Of a stretch of 64,000 nucleotides of DNA, positions 48,393 to 56,634 are shown piece by piece (the stretch's first letter is position 1; every line of letters begins with the position of its first letter). The stretch is from Actinacidiphila paucisporea (GTDB lineage: Bacteria > Actinomycetota > Actinomycetes > Streptomycetales > Streptomycetaceae). Both the position numbers and the translations under genes were made by a program. The notes beneath the pieces are model-generated. The model was not told the DNA's origin. It did no database searches and saw only the letters and a list, made by a program, of their open reading frames with translations. The stretch is taken from positions 63,459-127,458 of the forward strand of contig NZ_FRBI01000021.1 of the NCBI RefSeq assembly GCF_900142575.1. Direction: 5' to 3'.

Positions 48393-51038
48393 TCACTTGG
48401 CCGTGGTGCAGGTACCGCCGTTCATGGTGAACGTCTTCGGATCGCTCACCTGGCCGCTCGACGTGCCGTTGAAACCGAAGTTGACCGATGCGCCGGGGGA
48501 GAGGGAGCCGTTCCAACTGGCGGGCTTGGCGCTGACGTTCTGCCCGCTCTGGGTGATGTCGGCCTGCCAGCGGTCGGTGATCTTCTGGTTGTCCGCGAAG
48601 GACCATGCCAGCTGCCAGGGGGAGATCGCCGTGCTGCCGGTGTTCTTCAGGGTCACCATGGTGGTGAAGCCGCCGCCCCACCGGTAAGCGGTGTAAGTGA
48701 CCTGGCAGGGGGCCTTGCGGCTGCTGAGGCCGTCCACGTAGGAGGCGACCCAGGCCAGCGGTGCGTTCCAGTTGATGGCGCTCTCGTTGGTGGAGTAGGA
48801 CTCGATGTCGTCGATGTAGCACATCGCCGGCGCGCAACCGGTGAGCTTGCTCTGCGCCTTCGGATCCTCCAACTGGTTGTCCGGGCCGCCGGCCAGCGTC
48901 CCCGCGGGTGGGTTGGGCAGGTCGGCGTTGAGCTGGTGCGCCCAGATGCGGCTGTGCTGGTTGTGCGAGTTCCGCTCGCCGAAGCCAGTGACGTAGGACT
49001 GGTTCAGCGGGTTGCGGCCCAGGATGTAGTCCAGCGCGTGCACCACCGCGTCGCGGTATGTGGTGTCGCCGGTCAGGTCGCCCGCCACACCGAGCACCAC
49101 GGCGTTGTTGAGCACCTGGCTGTTGGACCCCCACACGTAGTGGTTGCCGGCCGGCGCGTAGGGGAGGCCGTAGAGCGCGTCCTGGGAATCCCGGGCGTAG
49201 CCGTCGGCGGCGTCCGTCACCATGGCGCGTACGGTGGCCAGTTGGTCGCTGGTCAGCTTGTTGGGCACGGTCGCCAGGTCCAGGGCGCCGAGTGCCGCGG
49301 TGGAGCCCCAGGAGAAGCCGTCGGGCGGGAAGACCGCGTCGCTGTGGCCGTGCAGCGGAGAGGTGAGCACCTCCTGGCGGTAGGCGTCGTCGCCGGTGGT
49401 GATGAACAGCTCCGACGCCGCCCAGTAGAACTCGTCGGTGACGTTGCTGTCGCTGTAGGCGCCGCCGCCGGTGGAGTCGTTGGGATCGGCGTAGACGGCC
49501 GGGTGGGCCTTGGCCGCGGCCCACGCCTTCCTGGACGCGGTCAGGCAGCGGTCGGCGAAGGCCGCGTCGTAGGGCCTGAACAGCCGGGCGCACTGGGCGC
49601 CTGCCGCCGCCAGGTTGAGCGTGGCCGCGGTGGACGGCGAGTGCAGCAGGCGCGGCTGGGAGTCCGTGTCCGGCGCCTGCGGCAGGCCGGTCCACGCCTG
49701 GTCGTGCAGCTTGTGGTGCGCCATGCCGGCCAGCGGCTGACCGTCGGGAACCTGCATCTCCATCAGAAAGTCGAGTTCCCAGCGGGCCTCGTCGAGGATG
49801 TCGGGGACGCCGTTGCCCTTCTCGGGCACCTTCAGTTTGCCGTCACCGAGCGGCGTGCCGTCGACGCCGCCGGCGGTCAGCGTGCGCTCGTAGGTGTTCA
49901 TCAGCTCGGCGACCGAGATGCCGCCGTTGACCACGTATTTGCCCTGGTCGCCGGCGTCGTACCAGCCGCCCGCGGCGTCCAGGGTGTAGTCGCACACGCC
50001 CGGCTGGCAGGGCACGTGGTTGTCACCGGTGTTGGGGGCGACGTCGAGGTGTCCGGCGGGGCGGGCGTACGCGGCGCCGGCTATCGAGCCGTCGATGGCG
50101 ATGCCGCTGCGCTGGTCGTAGTAGTAGGCGAGCGAGTCGGTCCGCAGCGAGGAGTAGACGTCCTTGGCGATGGTGAACGGCTCGCTGGTCTGGTCGCCTA
50201 TCGAGACGGTGTAGCCGTCGCCCGCGGTGGTGTAGCTGCTGAAGTCGAAGGTCTGGACGTTCTGCTCGGAGGTCGGGTCGGTGCCGCCCGGCACGGTGGC
50301 ACCGGTGGCGACTGCGGTCCCGGCCGCGTTCTTCAGCGTCCAGGTCTGCGGATCGGTGGCGCCGGTGACGAAGGTGCCGTCCTTCGGCCCGTCGGGCAGG
50401 TAGCCGACCTGGTTGACCCGGACCGGGGAACCGGTGTCGGGTGTGTAGACGGGCGGCGTCGCGCCGCCGCGCAGCGAGATGTCGTCCAGGCACAGGGTGA
50501 ACGCCTTGGAGCTGCCGCCGACTTGGAAGGCGAGCTGGGCGGCGTCGTTGTCCGCCTTGGCCGTGAAGGTGTGGGTGATCGGCACGGCGGTGGCGTCGAG
50601 TTGGTCGTGCTCCGACAGCTCGGTGGTGTACGGGTCGACGGCCATCTGCACGTTGGTGGTGATGGTGACCGGCACCGAGGCGGTCGCGGTGTAGCTGAGC
50701 GTGTAGCTCTCGCCGGCGATGAGGGGCAGGTCACTCTGCCCGACGATGGCGTCCCACGGGTTGGCGGTGTCTCCGGGGATGTCGGCGCAGAGCCGCCCGT
50801 CGACCACGGAGGCCGGATTGTTCGCCGTCCACCACCAGGGGGCGGTGCTGCCGTTGGCGAAGTCGCCGTTGACGATCTGCTCCGGCGGGTCGTCGGCGGT
50901 CGCGGCGGCCCTGGCCGGTGCGACCAGCGCGGCGCCGAAGAGGCCGGCGACGGCCATCGTGCCCAGAAGGCGGGTGCGGACCCGCCGGGCATGTCCGGGG
51001 GGCCTCGGGTGGTAGGAGTGGAGTGAGTGGGGGATCAC
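48393..51038 (-). CDS. Secreted GH9 endoglucanase/cellulase with CBM4/9 and CBM2 modules
   Basis: 881 residues from GTG 51036-51038, preceded by GGAAGGAAC. Domain order: signal peptide (about 1-45, PARAAA); CBM4/9-type module (EQIVNGDFANGSTAPWWW..., about 52-190); Ig-like CelD_N (SPVRVNQVGYLPDGPKDGTFV); GH9 catalytic domain (about 300-745) with DAGDQGKYVVNGG, NSHNQHSRIWAHQ and the acid Glu in SYSTNESAINWNAPLAW; and C-terminal CBM2 (CQVTYTAYRWGGGFTTMVTLKNTGSTAISPWQLAWSF...). This is the theme E1-like layout of processive or endo GH9 enzymes. A CebR box lies 32 bp upstream, so cello-oligosaccharide induction is expected. Confidence 0.95.
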   Translation of the reverse strand: MIPHSLHSYHPRPPGHARRVRTRLLGTMAVAGLFGAALVAPARAAATADDPPEQIVNGDFANGSTAPWWWTANNPASVVDGRLCADIPGDTANPWDAIVGQSDLPLIAGESYTLSYTATASVPVTITTNVQMAVDPYTTELSEHDQLDATAVPITHTFTAKADNDAAQLAFQVGGSSKAFTLCLDDISLRGGATPPVYTPDTGSPVRVNQVGYLPDGPKDGTFVTGATDPQTWTLKNAAGTAVATGATVPGGTDPTSEQNVQTFDFSSYTTAGDGYTVSIGDQTSEPFTIAKDVYSSLRTDSLAYYYDQRSGIAIDGSIAGAAYARPAGHLDVAPNTGDNHVPCQPGVCDYTLDAAGGWYDAGDQGKYVVNGGISVAELMNTYERTLTAGGVDGTPLGDGKLKVPEKGNGVPDILDEARWELDFLMEMQVPDGQPLAGMAHHKLHDQAWTGLPQAPDTDSQPRLLHSPSTAATLNLAAAGAQCARLFRPYDAAFADRCLTASRKAWAAAKAHPAVYADPNDSTGGGAYSDSNVTDEFYWAASELFITTGDDAYRQEVLTSPLHGHSDAVFPPDGFSWGSTAALGALDLATVPNKLTSDQLATVRAMVTDAADGYARDSQDALYGLPYAPAGNHYVWGSNSQVLNNAVVLGVAGDLTGDTTYRDAVVHALDYILGRNPLNQSYVTGFGERNSHNQHSRIWAHQLNADLPNPPAGTLAGGPDNQLEDPKAQSKLTGCAPAMCYIDDIESYSTNESAINWNAPLAWVASYVDGLSSRKAPCQVTYTAYRWGGGFTTMVTLKNTGSTAISPWQLAWSFADNQKITDRWQADITQSGQNVSAKPASWNGSLSPGASVNFGFNGTSSGQVSDPKTFTMNGGTCTTAK

Positions 51039-51069
51039 GGATGTTCCTTCCGGCAATGGAAGCGACACG

Positions 51070-51083
51070 TGGGAGCGCTCCCA
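51070..51083. promoter_or_regulatory. CebR operator TGGGAGCGCTCCCA
   Basis: A perfect 14-bp palindrome identical to the consensus site of the LacI-family cellobiose repressor CebR of streptomycetes. It lies 32 bp upstream of the cellulase start. The cebR gene itself is not in this window. Confidence 0.92.
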
Positions 51084-51263
51084 CGAATGGTCGGGGGCGC
51101 CGGGGGCGCCGTCAAGATGCGGGACCGGGTTCGCGGCGGCGCCCCTGCCCGGCGGCGCCCCCGCGTGCGGGCGCCGACCGGCGGTCTTCGCGGCCTCTGC
51201 GACTGCCCCCGCACCCCCGCCCGGTGGGCCGCGCACGTCCGCACGGAGTCCGAGCGCCTGACC

Positions 51264-51308
51264 GCCGACGCCCCGCAGCCGTCGAGCAGGGGGCTGCGGG
51301 GCGTCGGC
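51264..51308. terminator. Strong hairpin downstream of the repeat-protein remnant
   Basis: GCCGACGCCCCGCAGCC (51264-51280) pairs perfectly with 51292-51308 around an 11-nt loop. It lies 32 bp beyond the stop at 51341 of the decayed minus-strand gene, so it is probably that gene's surviving terminator. Confidence 0.75.
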
Positions 51309-51340
51309 GCACGGACGGGGGTGGAACGGGGCCGGCGCGG

Positions 51341-51540
51341 TCAGTACGTCATCACCGAGTTGGCCGGGGTGAAGCCGTGCCAGCCGGCGAACGAACCGCC
51401 GGGGCTGGTCTCGTAGTTGCGGGCCACCGCACCGTTGGTCTGGGCGATGAGGACGTCGAGGCGCCCGGCGGGAGATCGCGCCGTTGGACTGCGCGACGAA
51501 GGTGTCGAGCCGTCCGTCGGCGTTGTGCCACCGCGGGTGT
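51341..51540 (-). pseudogene. Remnant of a tectonin/FG-GAP-like repeat protein
   Basis: On the minus strand, 51341-51466 reads RLDVLIAQTNGAVARNYETSPGGSF then AGWHGFTPANSVMTY and a stop. Upstream, in another frame, NADGRLDTFVAQSNGAIS is recognisable. The two pieces are successive copies of the same repeat (GRLDxxxAQxNGAxxxxYETSPGG) with the rest of the first unit deleted at the junction near 51466-51476. No start or signal peptide remains. The parent would have been a secreted beta-propeller-like module, often attached to glycosidases. Confidence 0.6.
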
Positions 51541-51585
51541 GCCCGATCCGTCGGCGAAGGCGTCGGCGACCGGCCTGGCGGCGGG

Positions 51586-52710
51586 TCAGGAGCGGCGGAG
51601 GCGGCGGGTGAGGACGAGGATGCCGCCCAGGAGGACGGACGCCGAGGCCGCCAGGATCAGTGGCCTGACGCCGTCGCCCGCGCCGGTGTCCGCCAGTTCG
51701 CTACCGTCGGGCGAGGTTCCCGACGTACCCGAGGTAGCGGCCGTACCGGCGGTCGCGGATGCCGAACTCGTCGCACTCGCTGTCGGCTTCGGGGTGCTCG
51801 TCGCGTCGGCGGGCAGGATGCGTATCGTCCGCAGGGGCGTGTTGTCCTCTGGGGTGGGGTCGTCGCTGGACGGGAATTGGGGGTAGCCGGCCTGGATGTG
51901 GAAGGTCTTGCCCGCGGACTGGGGGCCGAAGCCCCAGACGAAGGGGATCTCGGCGGACTGGCCCGGCTCCAGCGGACCTGTCGAGCATTCGAACTCCCAC
52001 GGGTCGGCGCCGCACTCCGGCTGGAGGTTGGCGCTCTCGCCCACACCGTCGACGTTGTCGTAGGTGACGACGAAGCTCAGGGAGGCGACGCCCGGGCCGT
52101 GGTTGGTGACCACCAGGGGCGTGGAGACGTTGTCCGTGCCCGCGTGGACGGTGGTCGGGCCCTCCCAGCGCAGACTCAGGTCGGGTCCGGACTTGACCAG
52201 GAGCGTCCGCGTGACGGTGTCGTTCGCTGGGTTCGGGTCGTCGACGTCCGGCGCGTGCACCGTCGCGGAGTACGTCAGGGTGGTGCCGTCCGGCACGCTC
52301 TTGTCCACCTTGAGCCGGAACTGGCCGCCGCCGATGTAGTCCGACGACATCGGGCAGTGCACGGTGTGCCGGTCGGCCGACGGGGTGCAGTCGTCGGGGT
52401 AGTCCATCGCCTTCTCGAAGGTGACGCCGTCGGGCAGGTCGACGGTCAGCTCGCCCTTGCCGTCGTAGGTGCCGACGTCCTTCCGGTCCACCGGGGTCAC
52501 GCTGGCGTCGATGTCGAAGGTGTTGCCGGGAGCCACCTGCCCGGTCTCGCCCAGGAACACCGTCAGGTCGACGCCCGTCCCCTGCGCGGTGGCCCGCCCC
52601 GCGGCCCCCACCAGTGTCAGCCCCACCACTGCGGCCACCGCAACCCAGGCCGCCGCTTTCGCCCGCCACCCCGGCGCTTCGCCGCTCCCCGGCCCTACGC
52701 GCGTCCTCAT
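51586..52710 (-). CDS. Sortase-anchored cell-wall surface protein (LAXTG)
   Basis: 374 residues from ATG 52708-52710 (MRTRVG). A signal peptide ends near GRATAQG. The extracellular part has two DUF11/CARDB-like beta-sandwich stretches (GELTVDLPDGVTFEKAMDYPDDCTPS and NDTVTRTLLVKSGPDLSLRWEGPTTVHAGTDNVSTPLVVTNHGPGVASLSF). A Thr/Ser/Ala linker precedes ELADTGAGDG, a sortase-E-type LAXTG motif, followed by a membrane helix and RRLRRS. It is presumably attached to peptidoglycan as an adhesin-like or structural protein. Ligand unknown. Confidence 0.85.
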   Translation of the reverse strand: MRTRVGPGSGEAPGWRAKAAAWVAVAAVVGLTLVGAAGRATAQGTGVDLTVFLGETGQVAPGNTFDIDASVTPVDRKDVGTYDGKGELTVDLPDGVTFEKAMDYPDDCTPSADRHTVHCPMSSDYIGGGQFRLKVDKSVPDGTTLTYSATVHAPDVDDPNPANDTVTRTLLVKSGPDLSLRWEGPTTVHAGTDNVSTPLVVTNHGPGVASLSFVVTYDNVDGVGESANLQPECGADPWEFECSTGPLEPGQSAEIPFVWGFGPQSAGKTFHIQAGYPQFPSSDDPTPEDNTPLRTIRILPADATSTPKPTASATSSASATAGTAATSGTSGTSPDGSELADTGAGDGVRPLILAASASVLLGGILVLTRRLRRS

Positions 52711-53013
52711 GATCCCGCCCCGCCCCTCCGCACCAGATGGACGACACCGCGGAGACATCCCGGTGTCCTGCCGGCAAAGACCGCCCGCGGGCCCTAAGGG
52801 TTGTAACGCCGCCTGGATCGCGAGGCGTTGATCGGGAGCCGTGTTGCGAGCGTTATCAGGCGTGACTCCGTGGACATGTGAGGACGCGCGCTGCTGGACG
52901 CGGCCACCGAAGCTCAAGCGGGGGGCTGCGTGGATACCTCCCGCGGTGTACGGCGAGGGAAGAGTGACCCCCCTATATTTGACTGACCGATCACTCTCCT
53001 ACAAGTTGTCCTC
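52711..53013. other. Intergenic region between wall protein and TetR genes
   Basis: About 300 bp carrying the divergent promoters of the wall-protein gene and the TetR gene. Only the TGACTGAC motif at 52980-52993 and a short AT-rich patch (CCCTATATTTGACTG) before the TetR start stand out. No coding frame is credible. Confidence 0.5.
52980..52993. promoter_or_regulatory. TGACTGACCGATCA operator-like motif before TetR
   Basis: Matches TGACTGACTAGTCA at 53616-53629 in 11 of 14 bases, with the same orientation relative to the following gene. It lies 20 bp before the TetR start, suggesting autorepression. Confidence 0.6.
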
Positions 53014-53577
53014 ATGCCCAGACCGAGGAGCGACGACAAGCGCGCGGCGATCATGGCCGCCGCCACGCGGATCATCGCTGCTCAGGGGCTGGGGGCGGCG
53101 ACGGCGGCGATCGCGAAGGAGGCCGGCGTCTCGAACGGGTCACTGTTCACCTACTTCGACACCAAAGCGGATCTGCTGAACCAGCTTTACCTGGAGCTGA
53201 AGGGCGAGATGGGGGCGGCAGCACTCGGCGGCCTGCCCGCAGCTGATGCGAAGATCCAGATGCTGCACATGTGGTCACGATGGATGGACTGGGCAACGGC
53301 CAATCCCCTGAAGCGCCGCACTCTGGCCCAGCTCCAGGTCTCCGACGAGATCACGGCGTCCACCCATGAGTCCGCAAACCGGACCATGACGGGCATCGGA
53401 GAGATCCTGGAGCGCAGCCGGGCGAACGGCCCGATGCGCGATGCCCCGGCGGCTTTGGTGTTCACGCTTGCCAATGCCCTGGCCGAGGCCACCATCGACT
53501 ACATCATCGGCGACCCGGACCGCGCCGACGAGCACAAGCAGTCCGGTTTCGACGCATTCTGGCGCGTGATCGGCTGA
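53014..53577 (+). CDS. TetR-family regulator paired with a decayed SDR gene
   Basis: 187 residues. HTH: KRAAIMAAATRIIAAQGLGAATAAIAKEAGVSNGSLFTYFDTKADLLNQLYLELKGEM. C-terminal domain: LHMWSRWMDWATANPLKRRTLAQLQVSDEITASTHESANRTMTGIGEILER, the type seen in regulators of SDR/oxidoreductase genes. The intact reading frame contrasts with the broken target gene downstream. G/C bias is milder than in neighbours, hinting at more recent arrival of this pair. Confidence 0.85.
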   Translation: MPRPRSDDKRAAIMAAATRIIAAQGLGAATAAIAKEAGVSNGSLFTYFDTKADLLNQLYLELKGEMGAAALGGLPAADAKIQMLHMWSRWMDWATANPLKRRTLAQLQVSDEITASTHESANRTMTGIGEILERSRANGPMRDAPAALVFTLANALAEATIDYIIGDPDRADEHKQSGFDAFWRVIG

Positions 53578-53615
53578 CCCGGGTCCACTTCCTCGCACTT
53601 ATGCACAGCAGGTAA

Positions 53616-53629
53616 TGACTGACTAGTCA
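53616..53629. promoter_or_regulatory. TGACTGACTAGTCA operator before the SDR pseudogene
   Basis: It contains the perfect 12-bp palindrome CTGACTAGTCAG (53619-53630), 17 bp upstream of the SDR start, and shares TGACTGACnnnTCA with the site before the TetR gene. Confidence 0.65.
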
Positions 53630-53646
53630 GACAGCTGAGGAGCGCC

Positions 53647-54432
53647 ATGCCCGACAAGGTCTACGTCATCACCGGCCCGACCTCCGGCTTCGGCCGCCGC
53701 ACCGCCCTCGAACTGGCCGAGCATGGCACCGTCGTGCTGGTCGGGCGCAACGCCGCCAAGCTCGACGACGTGCGCAGCAGCATCGAAGGCAGAGGCGGAA
53801 AGGCTGTGTCCGTCCTCTGCGACCTCTCGGACCTGACGAGCGTGCGACGCGCCGTCGCTCAGATCACCGAGCTCGGCCTTCCGATCACTGGGGTGCTCAA
53901 CAACGCCGGGATCTTCCCCAACCGTCCCGGCACGAACGCCCTCGGCTAGCGCAAGGCCGCCACGATGTCCGGTTTCCGCGGCGCCCGGTACATCTCCGCC
54001 GAGGCGAGCACCCGTGGCGATTGGAAGCCCGGCGGCTCGAAACTGCCCGGTGGAGACGCCTACGCCACGTCCAAGCAGTGCAACCTGGCGACGGTGCTCG
54101 CTTTCGCCCGCGAAACACCCCGACTGCGGTTCAACGCCATCGAGCCCGGCTTCGCTCCCGGCACGGATCTCGGCCGTGACGCCGGCCTGTTCCTGCGTCT
54201 GCTGTCGAAGTACGTGCTCTCGCCACTGGCCCCGCTCATCAAGTACCGGACCAACCCGGGCACCGCTGCTCGCATGATCACCCGGATACTCACCGACGAA
54301 TCGGACACCACCGGCGTCTACTACGACGAGAAAGGACGACCCATGCGAGGTTCCGCACAGGTGCACGACCCGGCGTTCAACGCGCGGGTAGTCGCCGAGA
54401 CCCGCGCACTACTGGGGACAGTGCACGTCTGA
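53647..54432 (+). pseudogene. Short-chain dehydrogenase, internally deleted with in-frame TAG
   Basis: One frame reads an SDR N-terminus (VYVITGPTSGFGRRTALELAEHG, VLNNAGIFPNRPGTNALG), then TAG at 53947-53949, then continues in the same frame as FRGARYISAEASTRGDWKPGGSKLPGGDAYATSKQCNLATVLAFA... to a normal C-terminus. NNAG (85-88) and the Tyr of YATSK are only about 53 codons apart, whereas this SDR group has roughly 40 more residues, including the catalytic Ser strand. So a deletion joined the two halves at a stop codon. A small hairpin (GGTTGCCC/GGGCAACC, 54445-54462) follows. A sequencing error cannot explain the missing block. Confidence 0.8.
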
Positions 54433-54581
54433 GGAAGGACTTCGGGTTGCCCCCGGGCAACCGGACTCGGGCCACCGCTCGGATGGCGTCGAAACCGACC
54501 TCACCGCCTGGGGCCCCCGACCTGGCCGAACAGGGCGCAGCCACATGTTTGTCCGGCCTCGGCGAGAACCCCGCGGCGGCG

Positions 54582-55112
54582 TCAGGCCTGCTGCCCTCGG
54601 GCGTCGAAATCGGCTGCGGTGCTGCCGCCGGGGAAGCGGGTGCGGAAGTCCAGGACGCCGACCCAGGTCGGGCGTACGGCGATGCGCGCCATACGCACCC
54701 CGGGGTGGTCGACGGACGCGACCTGGGCGTCGCCCGCCTCGTCGCTTCCGGCGTAGCGGCGGAGCGCCGACCGGTAGTCGGGCGCGATGCCCTCGACGTC
54801 GGTGACCTCGGCCCGGCCGCGGACCAGCAGCGCCTGCGGCGGGGTGGCTGCCGCGTCGACGGTGATCGCCACGTCGGGCCGGGCGCGCAACGCCGCGATC
54901 TTCCGGGCCGGGTGGAAGGTGGACAACACCACCTCCTCGCCGGTCCAGTGGAAGAGCATCGGGAAGACCCGGGGCGTGCCGTCGGCGGCGACGTAGGCCA
55001 CCCGCGCCAGTTCCTTCGACGCCAGCAGGTGCTGGGCGACATCGCTGTGCAGCAGCCGGATGTCCCCCTGCGGCAGCGCGGCGATCTCCTCGCGGGTCAG
55101 CGGGTGCTCCAT
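54582..55112 (-). CDS. Pyridoxamine 5'-phosphate oxidase-family protein (flavin/F420-binding split barrel)
   Basis: 176 residues from ATG 55110-55112, preceded by AAGGAG. A split-barrel fold is indicated by ELARVAYVAADGTPRVFPMLFHWTGEEVVLSTFHPARKIAALRARPDVAITVDAAATPPQALLVRGRAEVTDVEGIAPDYRSALRRYAG and a C-terminal RPTWVGVLDFRTRFP. Members reduce or bind F420, FMN or haem. Cofactor and substrate are unknown. It stands alone on the minus strand; 55193-55222 upstream is a GTCGGC hexamer repeated four to five times. Confidence 0.82.
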   Translation of the reverse strand: MEHPLTREEIAALPQGDIRLLHSDVAQHLLASKELARVAYVAADGTPRVFPMLFHWTGEEVVLSTFHPARKIAALRARPDVAITVDAAATPPQALLVRGRAEVTDVEGIAPDYRSALRRYAGSDEAGDAQVASVDHPGVRMARIAVRPTWVGVLDFRTRFPGGSTAADFDARGQQA

Positions 55113-55237
55113 GGCAGGCTCCTTGCCTCCTCGACCGCGTGGTTCGCGGCCTTCCTGCCTGGGCGTCGAACGGGCAGGCCGCCGATCGACATGTCGGCGT
55201 CGGCGTCGGCGTCGGCGTAGGCGTTGGGCAACGAGCA

Positions 55238-55275
55238 GGCGGCCTGCCCGGAGCAGTTGCTCCGGGCAGGCCGCC
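55238..55275. terminator. Very strong hairpin downstream of the 55292 gene
   Basis: GGCGGCCTGCCCGGAGCA (55238-55255) is the exact complement of 55258-55275, 18 pairs with a minimal loop, 17 bp beyond the minus-strand stop at 55292. Confidence 0.85.
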
Positions 55276-55291
55276 GTGTTCGGATGCGGGA

Positions 55292-56464
55292 TCAGGCGGC
55301 GGCGAAGGCCGCCTGCGCGGGGACGTTCGCCGGGCCGGAGACCGTCCACGGGGACCCCGGCGTGGGGCCGTGCACATGGCCGGGGCGTCCGTTGCCGCAG
55401 AAGAAGTCGTAGTCGCCGTCGCTCGCGGCGCTGACCGCCGAGGACGATCCGGGCGCGGCGAAGGCCGCGTCGGTGAGCGCGGTGGTGCGCTGCCAGGCTC
55501 CCGCCGTGGTCAGCGTCACGGCCGTGAGCGCGCCGTCGCTTGCCACGTAGCCGATCGCCACCGAGGAGGTGCCGGCGGCGGCGGACAGTTGGGCGCCGTC
55601 CGGGACGTTCGCCGGGCCGGTGAGGTTCGGCCGCGGTGCCTCGCTGAGACCGTGGCCCTCAACCGGATGGGCCACGTAGACCCGGCCGTCGCGTCCGGCG
55701 AAGAAGAGCGTCAGCACGCCGCGTGCTGTTCCGGCGCCCTCGGTGGAGACGACGGCGACGCCGCCGCCCGGTGCGGCCGTTCCCGACTCGGTGAGCTGCT
55801 GGTCGGTGGGCACGCCGGCCCTGTCCCGCCACCGCGCCCACACCGCGCCGGTGTTGTCCACGAAGAAGATTCCGCTGCCGCCGTCCGCAAGCCCGGCGGA
55901 GCCCAGGCTGCCGCCGGCGTGCTTCGGGGACTCGGGCACCAGCACCACCGATACGGGGGGCGAGCAGGGGTTGGCGATCTCCATCCCGTACCTCGAACCG
56001 AAGTGCGCGAGGGGGAAGTCGGAGGTCACGAGCATCCGTCCGTCCGACATCGTCGCGGTGATCGGCGCCCCGCCCGGCGCGAAGCCGGGGGCGGTGAGAG
56101 CCACCGGTTCCCGTAGCGACGCGCAAGCCTCCCGTACCGACCCGTCGAGGCCGACGAAGAACGCGTTCGTGGTGCCGTCCGGCAGCCGGGCGGCCGCCAC
56201 TCCCGCCCCCGGCGGTGCGAGCCCCGCCGGGCCCGTCCTGGCGGCGGCGCTCCACGTGCCGTCCGCCGCGTGGCCGTAGCTCCACAGGCCCCCGTCGTCA
56301 CCGATGTAGTACGCGCTCGCCTGGGCCGGCACCGTGGCGGCCTGCGCCACCGGTGCGGCCAGGCCGACGGCGGCCGATGCGAAGGCCGCCGCCACTACCC
56401 CTCCCGTTCTCAGTGCGCGCCGCCCGGCTCTGCGCCACCCCGTAACGAACTCCCCGATCCCCAC
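55292..56464 (-). CDS. Secreted beta-propeller-like protein of unknown function
   Basis: 390 residues from GTG 56462-56464, with GGAGG upstream; longer frames run under the SARP gene and are discarded. The signal peptide (RRALRTGGVVAAAFASAAVGLAAPVAQAA) ends near residue 40. The mature part consists of recurring segments with GxxW, YYIGDDGGLWSYG, AFFVGLDGSV, IFFVDNTGAVWARW, LFFAGRDGRVYVAHP and DYDFFCGNGRPGHVHG, reminiscent of sialidase/tectonin blades (FxxxxDGxVW). No catalytic residues are recognised; carbohydrate binding is a guess. It is divergent from the AfsR-like gene. Confidence 0.72.
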   Translation of the reverse strand: MGIGEFVTGWRRAGRRALRTGGVVAAAFASAAVGLAAPVAQAATVPAQASAYYIGDDGGLWSYGHAADGTWSAAARTGPAGLAPPGAGVAAARLPDGTTNAFFVGLDGSVREACASLREPVALTAPGFAPGGAPITATMSDGRMLVTSDFPLAHFGSRYGMEIANPCSPPVSVVLVPESPKHAGGSLGSAGLADGGSGIFFVDNTGAVWARWRDRAGVPTDQQLTESGTAAPGGGVAVVSTEGAGTARGVLTLFFAGRDGRVYVAHPVEGHGLSEAPRPNLTGPANVPDGAQLSAAAGTSSVAIGYVASDGALTAVTLTTAGAWQRTTALTDAAFAAPGSSSAVSAASDGDYDFFCGNGRPGHVHGPTPGSPWTVSGPANVPAQAAFAAA

Positions 56465-56634
56465 CCTGATCCTCCACACTTCCCAGAACCTGCACTTGGG
56501 GGCATCCTGACAACACGCTCTGGACGGCGTCTGGATGCCGGGCGCCGGGCGGCGCGCGGTGGCCGGCGGGGGCGGCACGTGCACCGGTGGCAGTCGGCGG
56601 GGGGCGCCGCTGCGGGGCGACACGGGGGGTTGCG

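Noticed and set aside
47364..51026. 1220-codon plus-strand frame across pirin and cellulase
   Set aside because: It overlaps a clear pirin and a multidomain cellulase, has no ribosome site or domains, and shows the repetitive valine/glycine/arginine composition of an antisense shadow.
53647..54432. Programmed stop read-through or selenocysteine/pyrrolysine in the SDR
   Set aside because: The missing central block, not just the TAG, removes essential catalytic residues, so decay explains it better.
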